Positions 8,914 through 17,771 of a stretch of DNA of 64,000 nt are shown piece by piece (positions within the stretch are counted from its first letter, which is position 1; each line of letters opens with the position of its first letter). Origin of the DNA: Bacteroidales bacterium (lineage in GTDB: Bacteria > Bacteroidota > Bacteroidia > Bacteroidales > UBA932); assembly GCA_016287075.1 (NCBI GenBank), contig JAEEVC010000003.1, positions 83,494 to 147,493 on the forward strand, in the 5' to 3' direction. The notes beneath the pieces are model-generated. The model was not told the origin of the DNA and did not search any database. It was given only the letters and a program-made list of their open reading frames with translations. A program made the translations under genes and the position numbers.

Positions 8914-11496
8914 ATGATGAAGTTGAGGAACATACTCCTTCCCGCCGTCCTGTCCCTGCTGGGCACCGCCGCCTTCGCACAGACGGGCCGCGCCGGTATC
9001 GAGATCGATTATAACGCGCCGAAGGACTATATCGTCGCCGGCGTGGACGTGGAGGGCAGCCAGTATTACGGCGTGCAGCAGATCATCAACCTGACCGGCC
9101 TGCAGAAGGGCGTGGTGGTGACCATCCCCGGCGAGGACATCTCCTCGATGATCGAGCGCATCTGGGGCCAGCGCCTTTTCGAGGATGTCGCCATGGTGGT
9201 CGATTCCCTCAGCGCCGGCCGGGACAGCGTGTGGCTGAAAATCTGCATCAAGGAGCGCCCCCGCGTGTCCCGCTGGACCTTCTCCGGCGTCCGCAGCGGC
9301 GAGAAGAAGGACCTGCAGGAGCGGCTGAACCTCCGCCCTGGCCGCGAATACTCCGACTACATCAAGACCACCTCGGTGGACATCATCAAGCGGTACTACA
9401 AGGAAAAGGGCTTCCAGCTCTGCGAGGTGGACGTCGAGACGCAGCGCGACAGCGTCATCAAGAGCGCCATCACCGTCAATTTCGCCGTCAACCGGGGCCA
9501 GAAGGTCAAGATCCGCGACATCAACTTCATCGGCAACGAGCACGTCAAGGATTTCAAGCTCGCCCGCTCGATGAAGAAGACCAAATCCAACAAGATCTAT
9601 AACTTCTTCTCCAGCAAGAAGTTCAATGAAAAAGAGTACGTCAACGACAAGAAGACGGTCGTCGAGGCCTTCAACGAGGCGGGCTATCGCGACGCGCGGC
9701 TCGTGCGCGACTCCATTTATTTCGTCGAGCCCAACCGCCTCGGCATCGACCTCCAGTTCGAGGAAGGTCACAAGTATTATTTCCGCAACATCACCTGGAC
9801 GGGCAATTCCGTCTATCCGACCGAGACCCTCAACCAGATCCTCCAGATCCAGAAGGGCGACGTCTATGACCGGGTCACGATGAACAAGCGCCTCTTCGGC
9901 GGCGGCAAGCAGACCGAGTACGACATCTCCAAGCTGTACCGCGACAACGGCTACCTGTTCTTCCAGCTCACCCCCGTCGAGATGAACATCCAGAACGACT
10001 CCGTCGATGTCGAGATGCGCATCTCCGAGGGCAAGCCGGCGACCCTGAACAACATCATCATCAACGGCAATGACCTCACCAGCGAGAAAGTGGTCCGCCG
10101 CCAGGTGATGACCCGCCCGGGCTACCTGTTCTCGCAGACGGACTTCGAGCGTTCCATCCGGGAAATCGCCTCCCTCGGCCAGTTCGACCCGGAGGCCATC
10201 ACCGACCCGTCCAAGGGCTACTCGATCATCCCGAACCAGCTCAACAACACCGTCGACCTGATCTACAACGTCACCGAGAAGCCCTCCTCGCAGCTGGAAC
10301 TCTCCGGCGGCTGGGGCGGCAACACCTTCGTGGCGACGGCCGGCGTGAGCTTCAACAACTTCTCGACCCAGCGCTTCTTCGACAAGAGCGCCTGGCGTCC
10401 CGTCCCGCTGGGCGATGCGCAGAACCTCTCGTTCCGCTTCCAGACCAACGGACAGTATTATACGGCCCTCTCGGCCAGTTTCATGGAGCCGTGGCTCTTC
10501 GGCAAGAAGCCGACGTCCCTGTCGCTCTCGGGCTACTATTCCAAGATGACGGATTCCTACCTGACGATCGGAATCCTCTCGACGGACAAGATGTATGAGG
10601 TGTTCGGCTTCAACGCCGGCCTCGGCAACCGTCTCAAGTGGCCCGACAACTATTTCGTCCTGTACAATTCCCTCAGCTGGCAGACCTACCGGCTGACGAA
10701 CTGGTACAACGGCTACTTCATGTTCAACAACGGTACTTCCCACAACCTGAGCTATACCCTCTCGCTGAGCCGCAACTCCACCGACCAGCAGATCTACCCG
10801 CGCCAGGGTTCGGACTTCTCCTTCTCCCTGCAGCTGACCCCGCCCTATTCCCTCTTCCGCAAGCACACGTTCGACGCGGAGGGCAACCGGGTGGACGTCG
10901 CTTCCTGGAAGGACGTCACCTATGACAACTGGACCTCCCAGCAGCGCTACAAGTGGATCGAGTACCACAAATGGAAATTCTCGGGCGCGGTCTATACCAA
11001 GCTCATCGGCGACCTCGTGCTGATGGCCCGCGCGCAGTTCGGCTACCTGGGCTACTACAACCGCAAATGGGGCTATTCCCCGTTCGAGGGCTTCCAGGTC
11101 GGCGGTGACGGCATGACCGGCTACAACACCTACGGCTCCGAAATCATCGCCCTCCGCGGTTATGAGAACTACTCCCTGACCCCGACGGTATACAGCCCGT
11201 ACACGGGCACGACCCAGTACTCGGGTAACGTCTATGACAAGTTCACGGTTGAACTCCGTTACCCGGTCATCCTCCAGCCGCAGTCGACGATCTTCGTCCT
11301 CGGCTTCCTCGAAGGCGGTAACTGCTGGGACGATATCCGCAAGTTCAACCCCTTCCAGATCAAACGGGCCGCCGGTGTCGGCGTCCGCGTATTCCTTCCG
11401 ATGATCGGCCTCCTCGGCATTGACTGGGGCTACGGCTTTGACGACAAGCAGAACGGCGGAAGCCAGTTCCACTTCCTCATCGGACAGCAATTCTAA
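8914..11496 (+). CDS. bamA: Outer membrane assembly factor BamA
   Basis: An 860-residue Omp85 protein, the pore-forming core of the beta-barrel assembly machine. After a signal peptide (cleavage near AAFAQ) come five POTRA repeats over about residues 30-430, recognisable from recurrent openings such as KVKIRDINFIGNEHV and YYFRNITWTGNSVYP. The C-terminal 16-stranded barrel runs from about residue 440 and ends in Gly/aromatic strands; the protein finishes with HFLIGQQF, a terminal aromatic residue expected for an outer-membrane barrel. It is followed 28 bp later by the Skp-type chaperone gene, and its lipoprotein partner BamD is encoded at 153. M at 8917 is an alternative start. Confidence 0.95.
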   Translation: MMKLRNILLPAVLSLLGTAAFAQTGRAGIEIDYNAPKDYIVAGVDVEGSQYYGVQQIINLTGLQKGVVVTIPGEDISSMIERIWGQRLFEDVAMVVDSLSAGRDSVWLKICIKERPRVSRWTFSGVRSGEKKDLQERLNLRPGREYSDYIKTTSVDIIKRYYKEKGFQLCEVDVETQRDSVIKSAITVNFAVNRGQKVKIRDINFIGNEHVKDFKLARSMKKTKSNKIYNFFSSKKFNEKEYVNDKKTVVEAFNEAGYRDARLVRDSIYFVEPNRLGIDLQFEEGHKYYFRNITWTGNSVYPTETLNQILQIQKGDVYDRVTMNKRLFGGGKQTEYDISKLYRDNGYLFFQLTPVEMNIQNDSVDVEMRISEGKPATLNNIIINGNDLTSEKVVRRQVMTRPGYLFSQTDFERSIREIASLGQFDPEAITDPSKGYSIIPNQLNNTVDLIYNVTEKPSSQLELSGGWGGNTFVATAGVSFNNFSTQRFFDKSAWRPVPLGDAQNLSFRFQTNGQYYTALSASFMEPWLFGKKPTSLSLSGYYSKMTDSYLTIGILSTDKMYEVFGFNAGLGNRLKWPDNYFVLYNSLSWQTYRLTNWYNGYFMFNNGTSHNLSYTLSLSRNSTDQQIYPRQGSDFSFSLQLTPPYSLFRKHTFDAEGNRVDVASWKDVTYDNWTSQQRYKWIEYHKWKFSGAVYTKLIGDLVLMARAQFGYLGYYNRKWGYSPFEGFQVGGDGMTGYNTYGSEIIALRGYENYSLTPTVYSPYTGTTQYSGNVYDKFTVELRYPVILQPQSTIFVLGFLEGGNCWDDIRKFNPFQIKRAAGVGVRVFLPMIGLLGIDWGYGFDDKQNGGSQFHFLIGQQF

Positions 11497-11524
11497 AAGT
11501 GAAAACAATTAAAACACAAGCAAA

Positions 11525-12091
11525 ATGAAAAAGATTTTCGTCGTCGCCGCCATGGCGCTTTTGACCCTCTCCGCTTCCGCCCAGAAGATCGGACGTGTCA
11601 GTTTCTCCGAACTGGTCCAGCTGATGCCCGAGGCCGACGAGGCCCGTGCGACCCTCAAGCTCGTCAGCAAGGAAGCCGACGAGGCCCTGCAGGACATCTA
11701 CCAGGAATACCAGAACAAGATGAACCAGTACCAGCAGAAGCAGTCGAGCTGGACCCCGGCCATCAAGGAAGCCAAGGAACGGGAGCTGATGGAGATCCAG
11801 AACCGGCTCCAGGAGAACCAGCAGGTCTTCCAGCAGGAAATCCAGCAGAAGCAGAACGAGCTGATGGACCCGATTTACAAGAAGGCCCAGGAAACGGTCC
11901 AGAAGCTGGCCAAGGAAGCCGGCCTTATCGCCGTGTTCGATTCCTCCAGCGCCCTCTATTTCGATGAGGCCGCCGTCATCGACCTGACGGCTTCCGCCCG
12001 CAAGGCCCTCAACATCGCCGAAGGACGCACCCTCCAGGCCCTCAATGAAGAACTTCAGGCTGCAGCCGCGGCCGAACAGCAGCAGAAATAA
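11525..12091 (+). CDS. Skp/OmpH periplasmic chaperone
   Basis: A 188-residue exported protein. Signal peptide MKKIFVVAAMALLTLSASA is cleaved before QKIGRVSFSELV. The long Gln/Glu/Lys coiled coil over residues 50-130 and the returning beta strand (LIAVFDSSSALYFDEAA) are characteristic of the trimeric Skp fold that holds nascent outer-membrane proteins. The genetic link to bamA is conserved in many phyla. Unlike the copy at 5883, it has no lipobox and is probably soluble in the periplasm. A terminator follows at 12102. Confidence 0.92.
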   Translation: MKKIFVVAAMALLTLSASAQKIGRVSFSELVQLMPEADEARATLKLVSKEADEALQDIYQEYQNKMNQYQQKQSSWTPAIKEAKERELMEIQNRLQENQQVFQQEIQQKQNELMDPIYKKAQETVQKLAKEAGLIAVFDSSSALYFDEAAVIDLTASARKALNIAEGRTLQALNEELQAAAAAEQQQK

Positions 12092-12101
12092 TTGACTGTC
12101 A

Positions 12102-12129
12102 GGGCGGGTTTTGTACCCGCCCCTTTTTT
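12102..12129 (+). terminator. Rho-independent terminator after bamA-skp
   Basis: An 8-bp perfect stem (GGGCGGGT at 12102-12109 with ACCCGCCC at 12115-12122), a 5-nt loop, and a run of six T at 12124-12129. It ends the uppS/bamA/skp transcription unit just before korA. Confidence 0.9.
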
Positions 12130-12143
12130 GCCACATAATCGGA

Positions 12144-13991
12144 ATGCAACACAAAGTCCTTGACGCAAGTGACGTAGTGATCCGCTTCGCAGGAGATTCG
12201 GGAGATGGTATGCAGCTCACCGGGTCTCTTTTTGCGAATATGTCCGCGGTTTTCGGGAACGGGCTTTCCACCTTCCCCGACTATCCGGCCGAGATCCGCG
12301 CCCCCAAGGGAACCGTTTCCGGCGTGTCCGGTTTCCAGGTCCACATCGGGAATCATCCCGTCAACACGCCCGGCGATTTCTGCGACATGCTCGTCGCCAT
12401 GAACCCGGCCGCGCTGAAGGCCAATGCCAAATGGCTCAAGCGGACGGCCCTCGTGCTGGTGAATGAAGACGCCTTCGACGACGCGGGCCTCGCGAAGGCC
12501 GGTTTCACGGGAGACGATCCCTTCGAGGAACTGGGGATTGCCGACCGTACGCTCATCGTGGCGCCGATCACGACGCTGACGCGGAAGAGCCTCGCCGACA
12601 GCGGGCTCGACAACAGTTCCATCGACAAGTGCAAGAACATGTTCACGCTCGGCATGGCCTGCTACATCTATAGCCGCCAGCTGGACTATGTCTATCAGTA
12701 TATCGAGGGGAAGTTCGGCAAGAAGCATCCCGAGATGGTCGCGCCCAACAAGAAGGTCGTCGCCGACGGCTACAACTACGCCGCCGCCATCCAGGCCGTG
12801 CCGAACACCTATACGGTCGCCCCGGCGGACCTGCCGAAGGGCACCTACCGCAACATCACGGGCAACCAGGCCGTCGCCTGGGGCCTGATGGCCGCGGCCG
12901 AGAAGGCGGGCCTGCCGCTCTTCTGCGGCTCCTATCCAATCACCCCTGCGACGGCGATCCTCGAGGAACTCGCCATCTATAAGCATCTGAACGTCAAGAC
13001 AATGCAGACCGAGGACGAAATCGCGGGCATCTGCACGGCCATCGGCGCGGCCTTCGCCGGCCAGCTCGCCGTGACGACGACCTCCGGCCCGGGCCTCTCC
13101 CTGAAGTCCGAGGCGATGGGCCTTGCCGTGATGACCGAGCTGCCGCTCGTGGTCGTGGACGTCCAGCGCGCCGGCCCCTGCACGGGCATGCCGACCAAGA
13201 CGGAGCAGACCGACCTTTGCGAGGCGCTCTACGGCCGCAACGGCGAGAGCCCCATGGTGGTCCTCTGCGCCCATTCCCCGGCCCACTGCTTCGATGCCGC
13301 CTTCCAGGCCGCGAAGATCGCCCTGGAGCACATGACCCCGGTCCTGCTCCTGTCCGAGGGCTTCCTCGGCAACGGCTCCGAGCCCTGGCGCATCCCCTCG
13401 ATGGCCGGTTATCCCGCTATCCAGCCCCGTTTCGCCGCCGTTCCGGCGGAGGGCCGTTTCCTGCCCTTCGAGCGGGACGGAAAGACCCTCTCGCGCGCCT
13501 GGGCGACGCCCGGCCGTGCCGGTCTTGAACACCGCGTCGGCGGCCTGGAGAAGAACCACCGCGGCGTCCTGTCGACCGATCCGGACAACCACGCCCTGAT
13601 GGTCGCCGAGCGCGCGGAGAAGGTCGCGCGCGTCGCGGCCGACATCCCGGCCCTCCGGGTGGACGGGCCCGCCGCCGGCAATCTCCTTGTCGTCGGCTGG
13701 GGCGGCACCTACGGCCACCTGCTGTCCGCCGTGGACGAGGTCCGGAAGGCGGGCGGAACCGTCAGTCTCGCCCATTTCGACTTCATCAACCCGCTGCCCG
13801 CGAACACGGAGGAAGTCCTGTCGGGATTCGACCGGATCCTCGTCTGCGAGCTCAACAGCGGCCAGTTTGCGGGCTATCTCCGCAGCCGCTGCCCCGGGCA
13901 TCGGTATCTGCAGTGCAACAAGGTGCAGGGACAGACCTTCCTCGTGGAGGAGGTCGTCGCCGGCATCCGCAAAGCGTTGGAGGAGGAATAA
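12144..13991 (+). CDS. korA: 2-oxoacid:ferredoxin oxidoreductase, alpha (gamma-fused)
   Basis: A 615-residue subunit that, with the beta subunit encoded next, oxidatively decarboxylates a 2-oxoacid (most likely 2-oxoglutarate, possibly a branched-chain or pyruvate substrate) to an acyl-CoA and passes electrons to ferredoxin. The N-terminal 190 residues are the gamma domain fused in-frame (VIRFAGDSGDGMQLTG), followed by the alpha domain with GSYPITPATAILEELA and the transketolase C-terminal part (LLVVGWGGTYGHLLSAVDE). This fused arrangement is usual in Bacteroidota. The ATG at 12144 is chosen as it starts the gamma domain just after the terminator; sequence further upstream is noncoding. korB follows after 3 bp. 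Confidence 0.92.
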   Translation: MQHKVLDASDVVIRFAGDSGDGMQLTGSLFANMSAVFGNGLSTFPDYPAEIRAPKGTVSGVSGFQVHIGNHPVNTPGDFCDMLVAMNPAALKANAKWLKRTALVLVNEDAFDDAGLAKAGFTGDDPFEELGIADRTLIVAPITTLTRKSLADSGLDNSSIDKCKNMFTLGMACYIYSRQLDYVYQYIEGKFGKKHPEMVAPNKKVVADGYNYAAAIQAVPNTYTVAPADLPKGTYRNITGNQAVAWGLMAAAEKAGLPLFCGSYPITPATAILEELAIYKHLNVKTMQTEDEIAGICTAIGAAFAGQLAVTTTSGPGLSLKSEAMGLAVMTELPLVVVDVQRAGPCTGMPTKTEQTDLCEALYGRNGESPMVVLCAHSPAHCFDAAFQAAKIALEHMTPVLLLSEGFLGNGSEPWRIPSMAGYPAIQPRFAAVPAEGRFLPFERDGKTLSRAWATPGRAGLEHRVGGLEKNHRGVLSTDPDNHALMVAERAEKVARVAADIPALRVDGPAAGNLLVVGWGGTYGHLLSAVDEVRKAGGTVSLAHFDFINPLPANTEEVLSGFDRILVCELNSGQFAGYLRSRCPGHRYLQCNKVQGQTFLVEEVVAGIRKALEEE

Positions 13992-13994
13992 GCC

Positions 13995-15014
13995 ATGGCG
14001 AAATATACATTCAAGGATTTCAAGAGCGACCAGGAAGTGCGCTGGTGCCCCGGGTGCGGTGACTATTCCGTGCTCGCCGCCCTCCAGCAGGTCCTTCCCA
14101 CGGTCTGCGAGGAGAAGGGGATCGACAAGGAGAAGGTCGTGGTCGTGTCCGGCATCGGCTGCTCCTCCCGCCTCCCTTATTATATGGATACCTTCGGTTT
14201 CCACAGCATCCACGGCCGTGCGACCGCGATCGCGACGGGCGTGAAGGTGGCCAATCCGGAACTCTGCGTCTGGCAGGCCAGCGGCGACGGCGACGCGCTC
14301 GCCATCGGCGGCAACCACTTCATCCATGCCATCCGCCGCAACGTGGACCTGAACATCATGCTCTTCAACAACCGCATCTACGGCATGACGAAGGGCCAGT
14401 ATTCCCCGACCTCGAAGCTCGGCGCCGTCACCAAGACCTCGCCGTACGGCACGGTCGAGGCACCGTTCAACCCCGGCAGCCTCGTCCTCGGGGCGAAGGG
14501 CAGTTTCTTCGCCCGGAGCCTCGACGTCGATCTCCCGCTGAACAAGGAGATCATGCTCGCCGCCTCCCGCCACAAGGGCACTTCCGTGATGGAATTCCTC
14601 ACGAACTGCGTGATTTTCAACAACGGAACCCATGCGGAGATCACCGACAAGGCCTATCGCGCCGACCGGACGGTCGTCCTGCGCGCGGGCGAGCGGATGA
14701 TCTTCGGCAAGGACCGCGACAAGGGCCTCGTCCTCGACGGCTGGAAGCTGAAGGTCGTCCGGATCGGCGAGGGCGGCGTGACGGAGGACGACATCCTCGT
14801 CCACGACCCGCATGCCGACAACCTCGGCCTGCAGATGATGCTCGCCGACATGAAATACCCGGACTATCCGGTCGCCCTCGGCGTCATCCGCGACGTGGCG
14901 GAGCCGACCTATGACGAGGCGGTCGCCGCCCAGTGCGCGTCCGTCTCCGCGAAGGCCCGCTTCCACAGCGTGGACGAACTGCTCGCCTCCGGCGCCACCT
15001 GGCAAGTGAAATAA
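13995..15014 (+). CDS. korB: 2-oxoacid:ferredoxin oxidoreductase, beta
   Basis: A 339-residue thiamine-diphosphate-binding subunit partnering KorA. The N-terminal WCPGCGDYSVLAALQQ and GIGCSSRLPYYM are typical beta-subunit motifs, and the ThDP/Mg signature GDGDALAIGGNHFIHA is intact. There is no 4Fe-4S ferredoxin-like insert, as expected for the KorB class rather than the one-chain pyruvate:ferredoxin oxidoreductases. Substrate preference between 2-oxoglutarate and other oxoacids cannot be settled from sequence, but the adjoining glutamate dehydrogenase gene, which also uses 2-oxoglutarate, favours 2-oxoglutarate. Confidence 0.92.
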   Translation: MAKYTFKDFKSDQEVRWCPGCGDYSVLAALQQVLPTVCEEKGIDKEKVVVVSGIGCSSRLPYYMDTFGFHSIHGRATAIATGVKVANPELCVWQASGDGDALAIGGNHFIHAIRRNVDLNIMLFNNRIYGMTKGQYSPTSKLGAVTKTSPYGTVEAPFNPGSLVLGAKGSFFARSLDVDLPLNKEIMLAASRHKGTSVMEFLTNCVIFNNGTHAEITDKAYRADRTVVLRAGERMIFGKDRDKGLVLDGWKLKVVRIGEGGVTEDDILVHDPHADNLGLQMMLADMKYPDYPVALGVIRDVAEPTYDEAVAAQCASVSAKARFHSVDELLASGATWQVK

Positions 15015-15036
15015 ACCACAACGACACTGAAATACA

Positions 15037-16380
15037 ATGAAAACCAATGAAATCATGTCCCGCCTCCAGGTGAAGTACCCGGGCGAGAAAGAATACCTCC
15101 AGGCTGTCCAGGAGGTGCTTGAATCCATCGAGGAGGTCTATAACCGCCATCCCGAGTTCGAGGCGGCGAAGATTGTCGAGCGCATCGTCGAACCGGACCG
15201 CATCTTCACCTTCCGCGTGACCTGGATCGACGACCGCGGCGAGGTCCAGACCAACACCGGTTACCGGGTCCAGTTCAACAGCGCCATCGGTCCGTACAAG
15301 GGCGGTCTCCGCTTCCACCGGGCCGTGACCCCGTCGATGCTCAAGTTCCTCGGCTTCGAACAGACGTTCAAGAACGCGCTGACGACCCTGCCGATGGGCG
15401 GGGCGAAGGGCGGTTCCGATTTCAACCCCGTGGGCAAGTCCGATGCCGAGATCATGCGCTTCTGCCAGGCCTTCATGTGGGAACTCTGGCAGTGCATCGG
15501 CCCCGACCAGGACATCCCGGCGGGCGATGTGGGCGTGGGCAGCCGGGAAATCGGCTACCTGTACGGCATGTACAAGAAGCTGGCGCGCGAGTACAACACC
15601 GGCGTCCTGACCGGCAAGGGCTCCACCTGGGGCGGCTCGATCCTCCGTCCGGAGGCGACCGGCTTCGGCGCCCTGTATTTCACGCAGCACCTGCTCGACA
15701 AGGCCGGCAAGACCCTCGTCGGCAAGAAGATCGCCATTTCGGGCTTCGGCAACGTGGCCTGGGGCGCCGCGACGAAGGCGACCCAGCTCGGCGCCAAGGT
15801 CATCGCAATCTCCGGTCCGGACGGCGTCTGCCACATCCCGGACGGCATTACCCCGGAGATGATCGCCTACATGCTCGAGATGCGCGCCTCCAACAGCGAC
15901 CGCGTCGCCGACATGGCGACCCGCTTCCCGGACAAGGCGCAGTTCACGCCCGGCAAGAAGGCCTGGAGCATCCCCTGCGACATCGCCCTCCCGTGCGCCT
16001 TCCAGAACGAGCTTTCCGAAGAGGATGCCGTCGAACTGAAGAAGAACGGCTGCTGGTGCTGCTGCGAGGTCTCCAATATGGGCTGCCAGCCCGGCGCTAT
16101 CCACTATTTCCAGCACAACGGCGTCCTGTTCGCCCCCGGCAAGGCCGTCAATGCGGGCGGCGTGGCCACTTCCGGCCTGGAAATGACCCAGAACGCCAGC
16201 CACATCAGCTGGTCGGCGGAGGAAGTGGACAGCAAGCTCCACTACATCATGAAGTCCATCCACGAGCAGTGCGTCCGGTTCGGCACCCAGCCGGACGGGA
16301 CCGTCGATTATGTCAAGGGCGCGAACATCGCCGGCTTTATGAAGGTCGCCCAGGCGATGCTCGAGCAGGGCATCGTCTAG
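15037..16380 (+). CDS. gdhA: NADP-type glutamate dehydrogenase
   Basis: A 447-residue hexameric-type glutamate dehydrogenase interconverting 2-oxoglutarate plus ammonia and glutamate. The glutamate-binding and catalytic region has GPYKGGLRFHRAV, PMGGAKGGSDF (catalytic Lys) and DIPAGDVGVGSREIGY; the Rossmann domain has ISGFGNVAWGAATKA. Length and motifs fit the family I NADP-dependent assimilatory enzymes. Placed 22 bp after korB, it makes a functional unit around 2-oxoglutarate: one enzyme oxidises or forms it, the other aminates it. The next gene starts only 2 bp after its stop. Confidence 0.96.
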   Translation: MKTNEIMSRLQVKYPGEKEYLQAVQEVLESIEEVYNRHPEFEAAKIVERIVEPDRIFTFRVTWIDDRGEVQTNTGYRVQFNSAIGPYKGGLRFHRAVTPSMLKFLGFEQTFKNALTTLPMGGAKGGSDFNPVGKSDAEIMRFCQAFMWELWQCIGPDQDIPAGDVGVGSREIGYLYGMYKKLAREYNTGVLTGKGSTWGGSILRPEATGFGALYFTQHLLDKAGKTLVGKKIAISGFGNVAWGAATKATQLGAKVIAISGPDGVCHIPDGITPEMIAYMLEMRASNSDRVADMATRFPDKAQFTPGKKAWSIPCDIALPCAFQNELSEEDAVELKKNGCWCCCEVSNMGCQPGAIHYFQHNGVLFAPGKAVNAGGVATSGLEMTQNASHISWSAEEVDSKLHYIMKSIHEQCVRFGTQPDGTVDYVKGANIAGFMKVAQAMLEQGIV

Positions 16381-16382
16381 CG

Positions 16383-17771
16383 ATGCGTTCCCTTGCCGCG
16401 GCAGCGCTCGGCTGCATGCTGTTCCTCTGCGGGTCTTGCCAGAAGCCCGCAGAGGTCCCGTATCTGGATGTGACTGACCAGGCCGCCGTCCCGCTTCGTT
16501 CCCTGACCTTCGGATGGGAAGGCGCGACCTGCGTGATCCGGGTCCAGTCCAACGGCCCCTGGTCGCTTTCTGCGCCTGCATGGCTGGAAGCCGACCCCAC
16601 GTCGGGGACGGGCGTCTGCGATGTCACGCTGTCCGTCCCGGCGTCCGAATCGGCCGGCGACGGACAGGTAGATGACCGGCTGACGGTATCCCGGGAGGGG
16701 ATGGAGGCCATCGTCGTTTCGCTGACACGGAATCCCCGTCCCGTCGTGCCCGACCGTATCGCGGTCGTGGACGATAAGGGACATGCGGTGACGGAACTGC
16801 TTGCGGAAACGGGCGGGATGCGCATCACCCTGCACGTGGATGCGGACAAGGCCTGGACCGTCGAAGTTTCCGATCCCTGGCTGAACGCCAGTTCCGCCGG
16901 TGCGTCCGCGTCCGCCGACATCCAGCTGAACGTCCGGGCCAATGCGACGTTCGCGGACCGGACGGGCGCATTCGTCTTCCGCTCCGGAGACGCCTCCGCG
17001 ACCGTCAAGGTCGTCCAGACGGGGGAGGAGGCCGTCGTGGCCGAACCGGCCCGGAAGGCCGACCTCCTGGATGTCGTATTCGCCGCAGACGGCTCTGCGA
17101 CAGATGTTTCCGCTGCCAAACTGAAAGTCGTCAAAGTGGCTTCCGCTTCGCTGTCGGTGCAGTATAACGAAACCTACAAGCGTTATATGGCCGTGTTCGA
17201 CCGGCCTTCCGACCAGGTCGGAACGACGGTCAAGGAGGGGTACTACTATGCGGACTTTGAGAACAACGCCACGGTGAATGCGGGCCTTGCGGACTCCCAT
17301 TCGCTGGAAATCCTCCTGTGCTGCGAAGAACTCCCAGCGCCCGGTACGGCCTCGGTCAAACCGTTCAGCCTGATGAACAACGGCGGTTCCGGCTTCATGT
17401 TCTCCACCACCGGCTCCGTGGCCGGCCAGCGGCGCTTCACGTTCCTGCCCTTCATCGGGGGCGCCTACCGCTATGTGGTGGCGGACGGCGTCGGCATCGG
17501 TGCCTGGCACCATGTCGTCGGCGTCTGGGACAGCAAGGCCGGGAAGTCCTGTATCTATGTGGACGGCCGTCTCTCCGGGTCCCTGGATACGCCCGGCGAA
17601 TACACCAGGGCCGACGCCACGGCCAACCATTTCGTCATCGGTGCCGATGCCGCCAAGGGCTTTGCCTCGGCCCAGTCCGCCTTCCGCGGCGAAATCGCCG
17701 TCGCGCGCGCCTATTCCTTCCCGCTGACCGCGGGCGAGGTGCTGGACCTTTATCAATCGCTCGGAAAATGA
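16383..17771 (+). CDS. BACON and LamG-like domain lipoprotein
   Basis: A 462-residue predicted lipoprotein (lipobox around LCGSC). Two BACON-type Ig-like modules occupy roughly residues 35-115 and 120-215; they share phrases such as NGPWSLSAPAWLEADPTSG and DKAWTVEVSDPWLNASS. From about 240 to the end there is a concanavalin A/LamG-like jelly roll (DNHSLEILLCC-type strand, then GAWHHVVGVWDSKAGKSCIY and YVDGRLSGSLD). BACON domains in Bacteroidales are linked to binding of host glycoproteins or polysaccharide; LamG is usually carbohydrate- or protein-binding. Its stop overlaps the start of the phosphoesterase gene by 4 bp, so the two are likely made in fixed ratio. The ligand is unknown. Confidence 0.75.
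   Translation: MRSLAAAALGCMLFLCGSCQKPAEVPYLDVTDQAAVPLRSLTFGWEGATCVIRVQSNGPWSLSAPAWLEADPTSGTGVCDVTLSVPASESAGDGQVDDRLTVSREGMEAIVVSLTRNPRPVVPDRIAVVDDKGHAVTELLAETGGMRITLHVDADKAWTVEVSDPWLNASSAGASASADIQLNVRANATFADRTGAFVFRSGDASATVKVVQTGEEAVVAEPARKADLLDVVFAADGSATDVSAAKLKVVKVASASLSVQYNETYKRYMAVFDRPSDQVGTTVKEGYYYADFENNATVNAGLADSHSLEILLCCEELPAPGTASVKPFSLMNNGGSGFMFSTTGSVAGQRRFTFLPFIGGAYRYVVADGVGIGAWHHVVGVWDSKAGKSCIYVDGRLSGSLDTPGEYTRADATANHFVIGADAAKGFASAQSAFRGEIAVARAYSFPLTAGEVLDLYQSLGK

Noticed and set aside
8902..11508. Long open frame (868 codons) on the minus strand opposite bamA
   Set aside because: It mirrors the conserved BamA frame, has no domain or signal, and its composition is that of an antisense shadow in GC-rich DNA.
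12099..15128. 1009-codon open frame on the minus strand opposite korA/korB
   Set aside because: It spans two recognised genes, a terminator and their gap, and contains no recognisable protein features.
16337..17756. Minus-strand frames opposite the BACON/LamG gene
   Set aside because: The plus-strand frame has a lipoprotein signal and domain structure and overlaps its neighbours in operon fashion; the minus frames do not.
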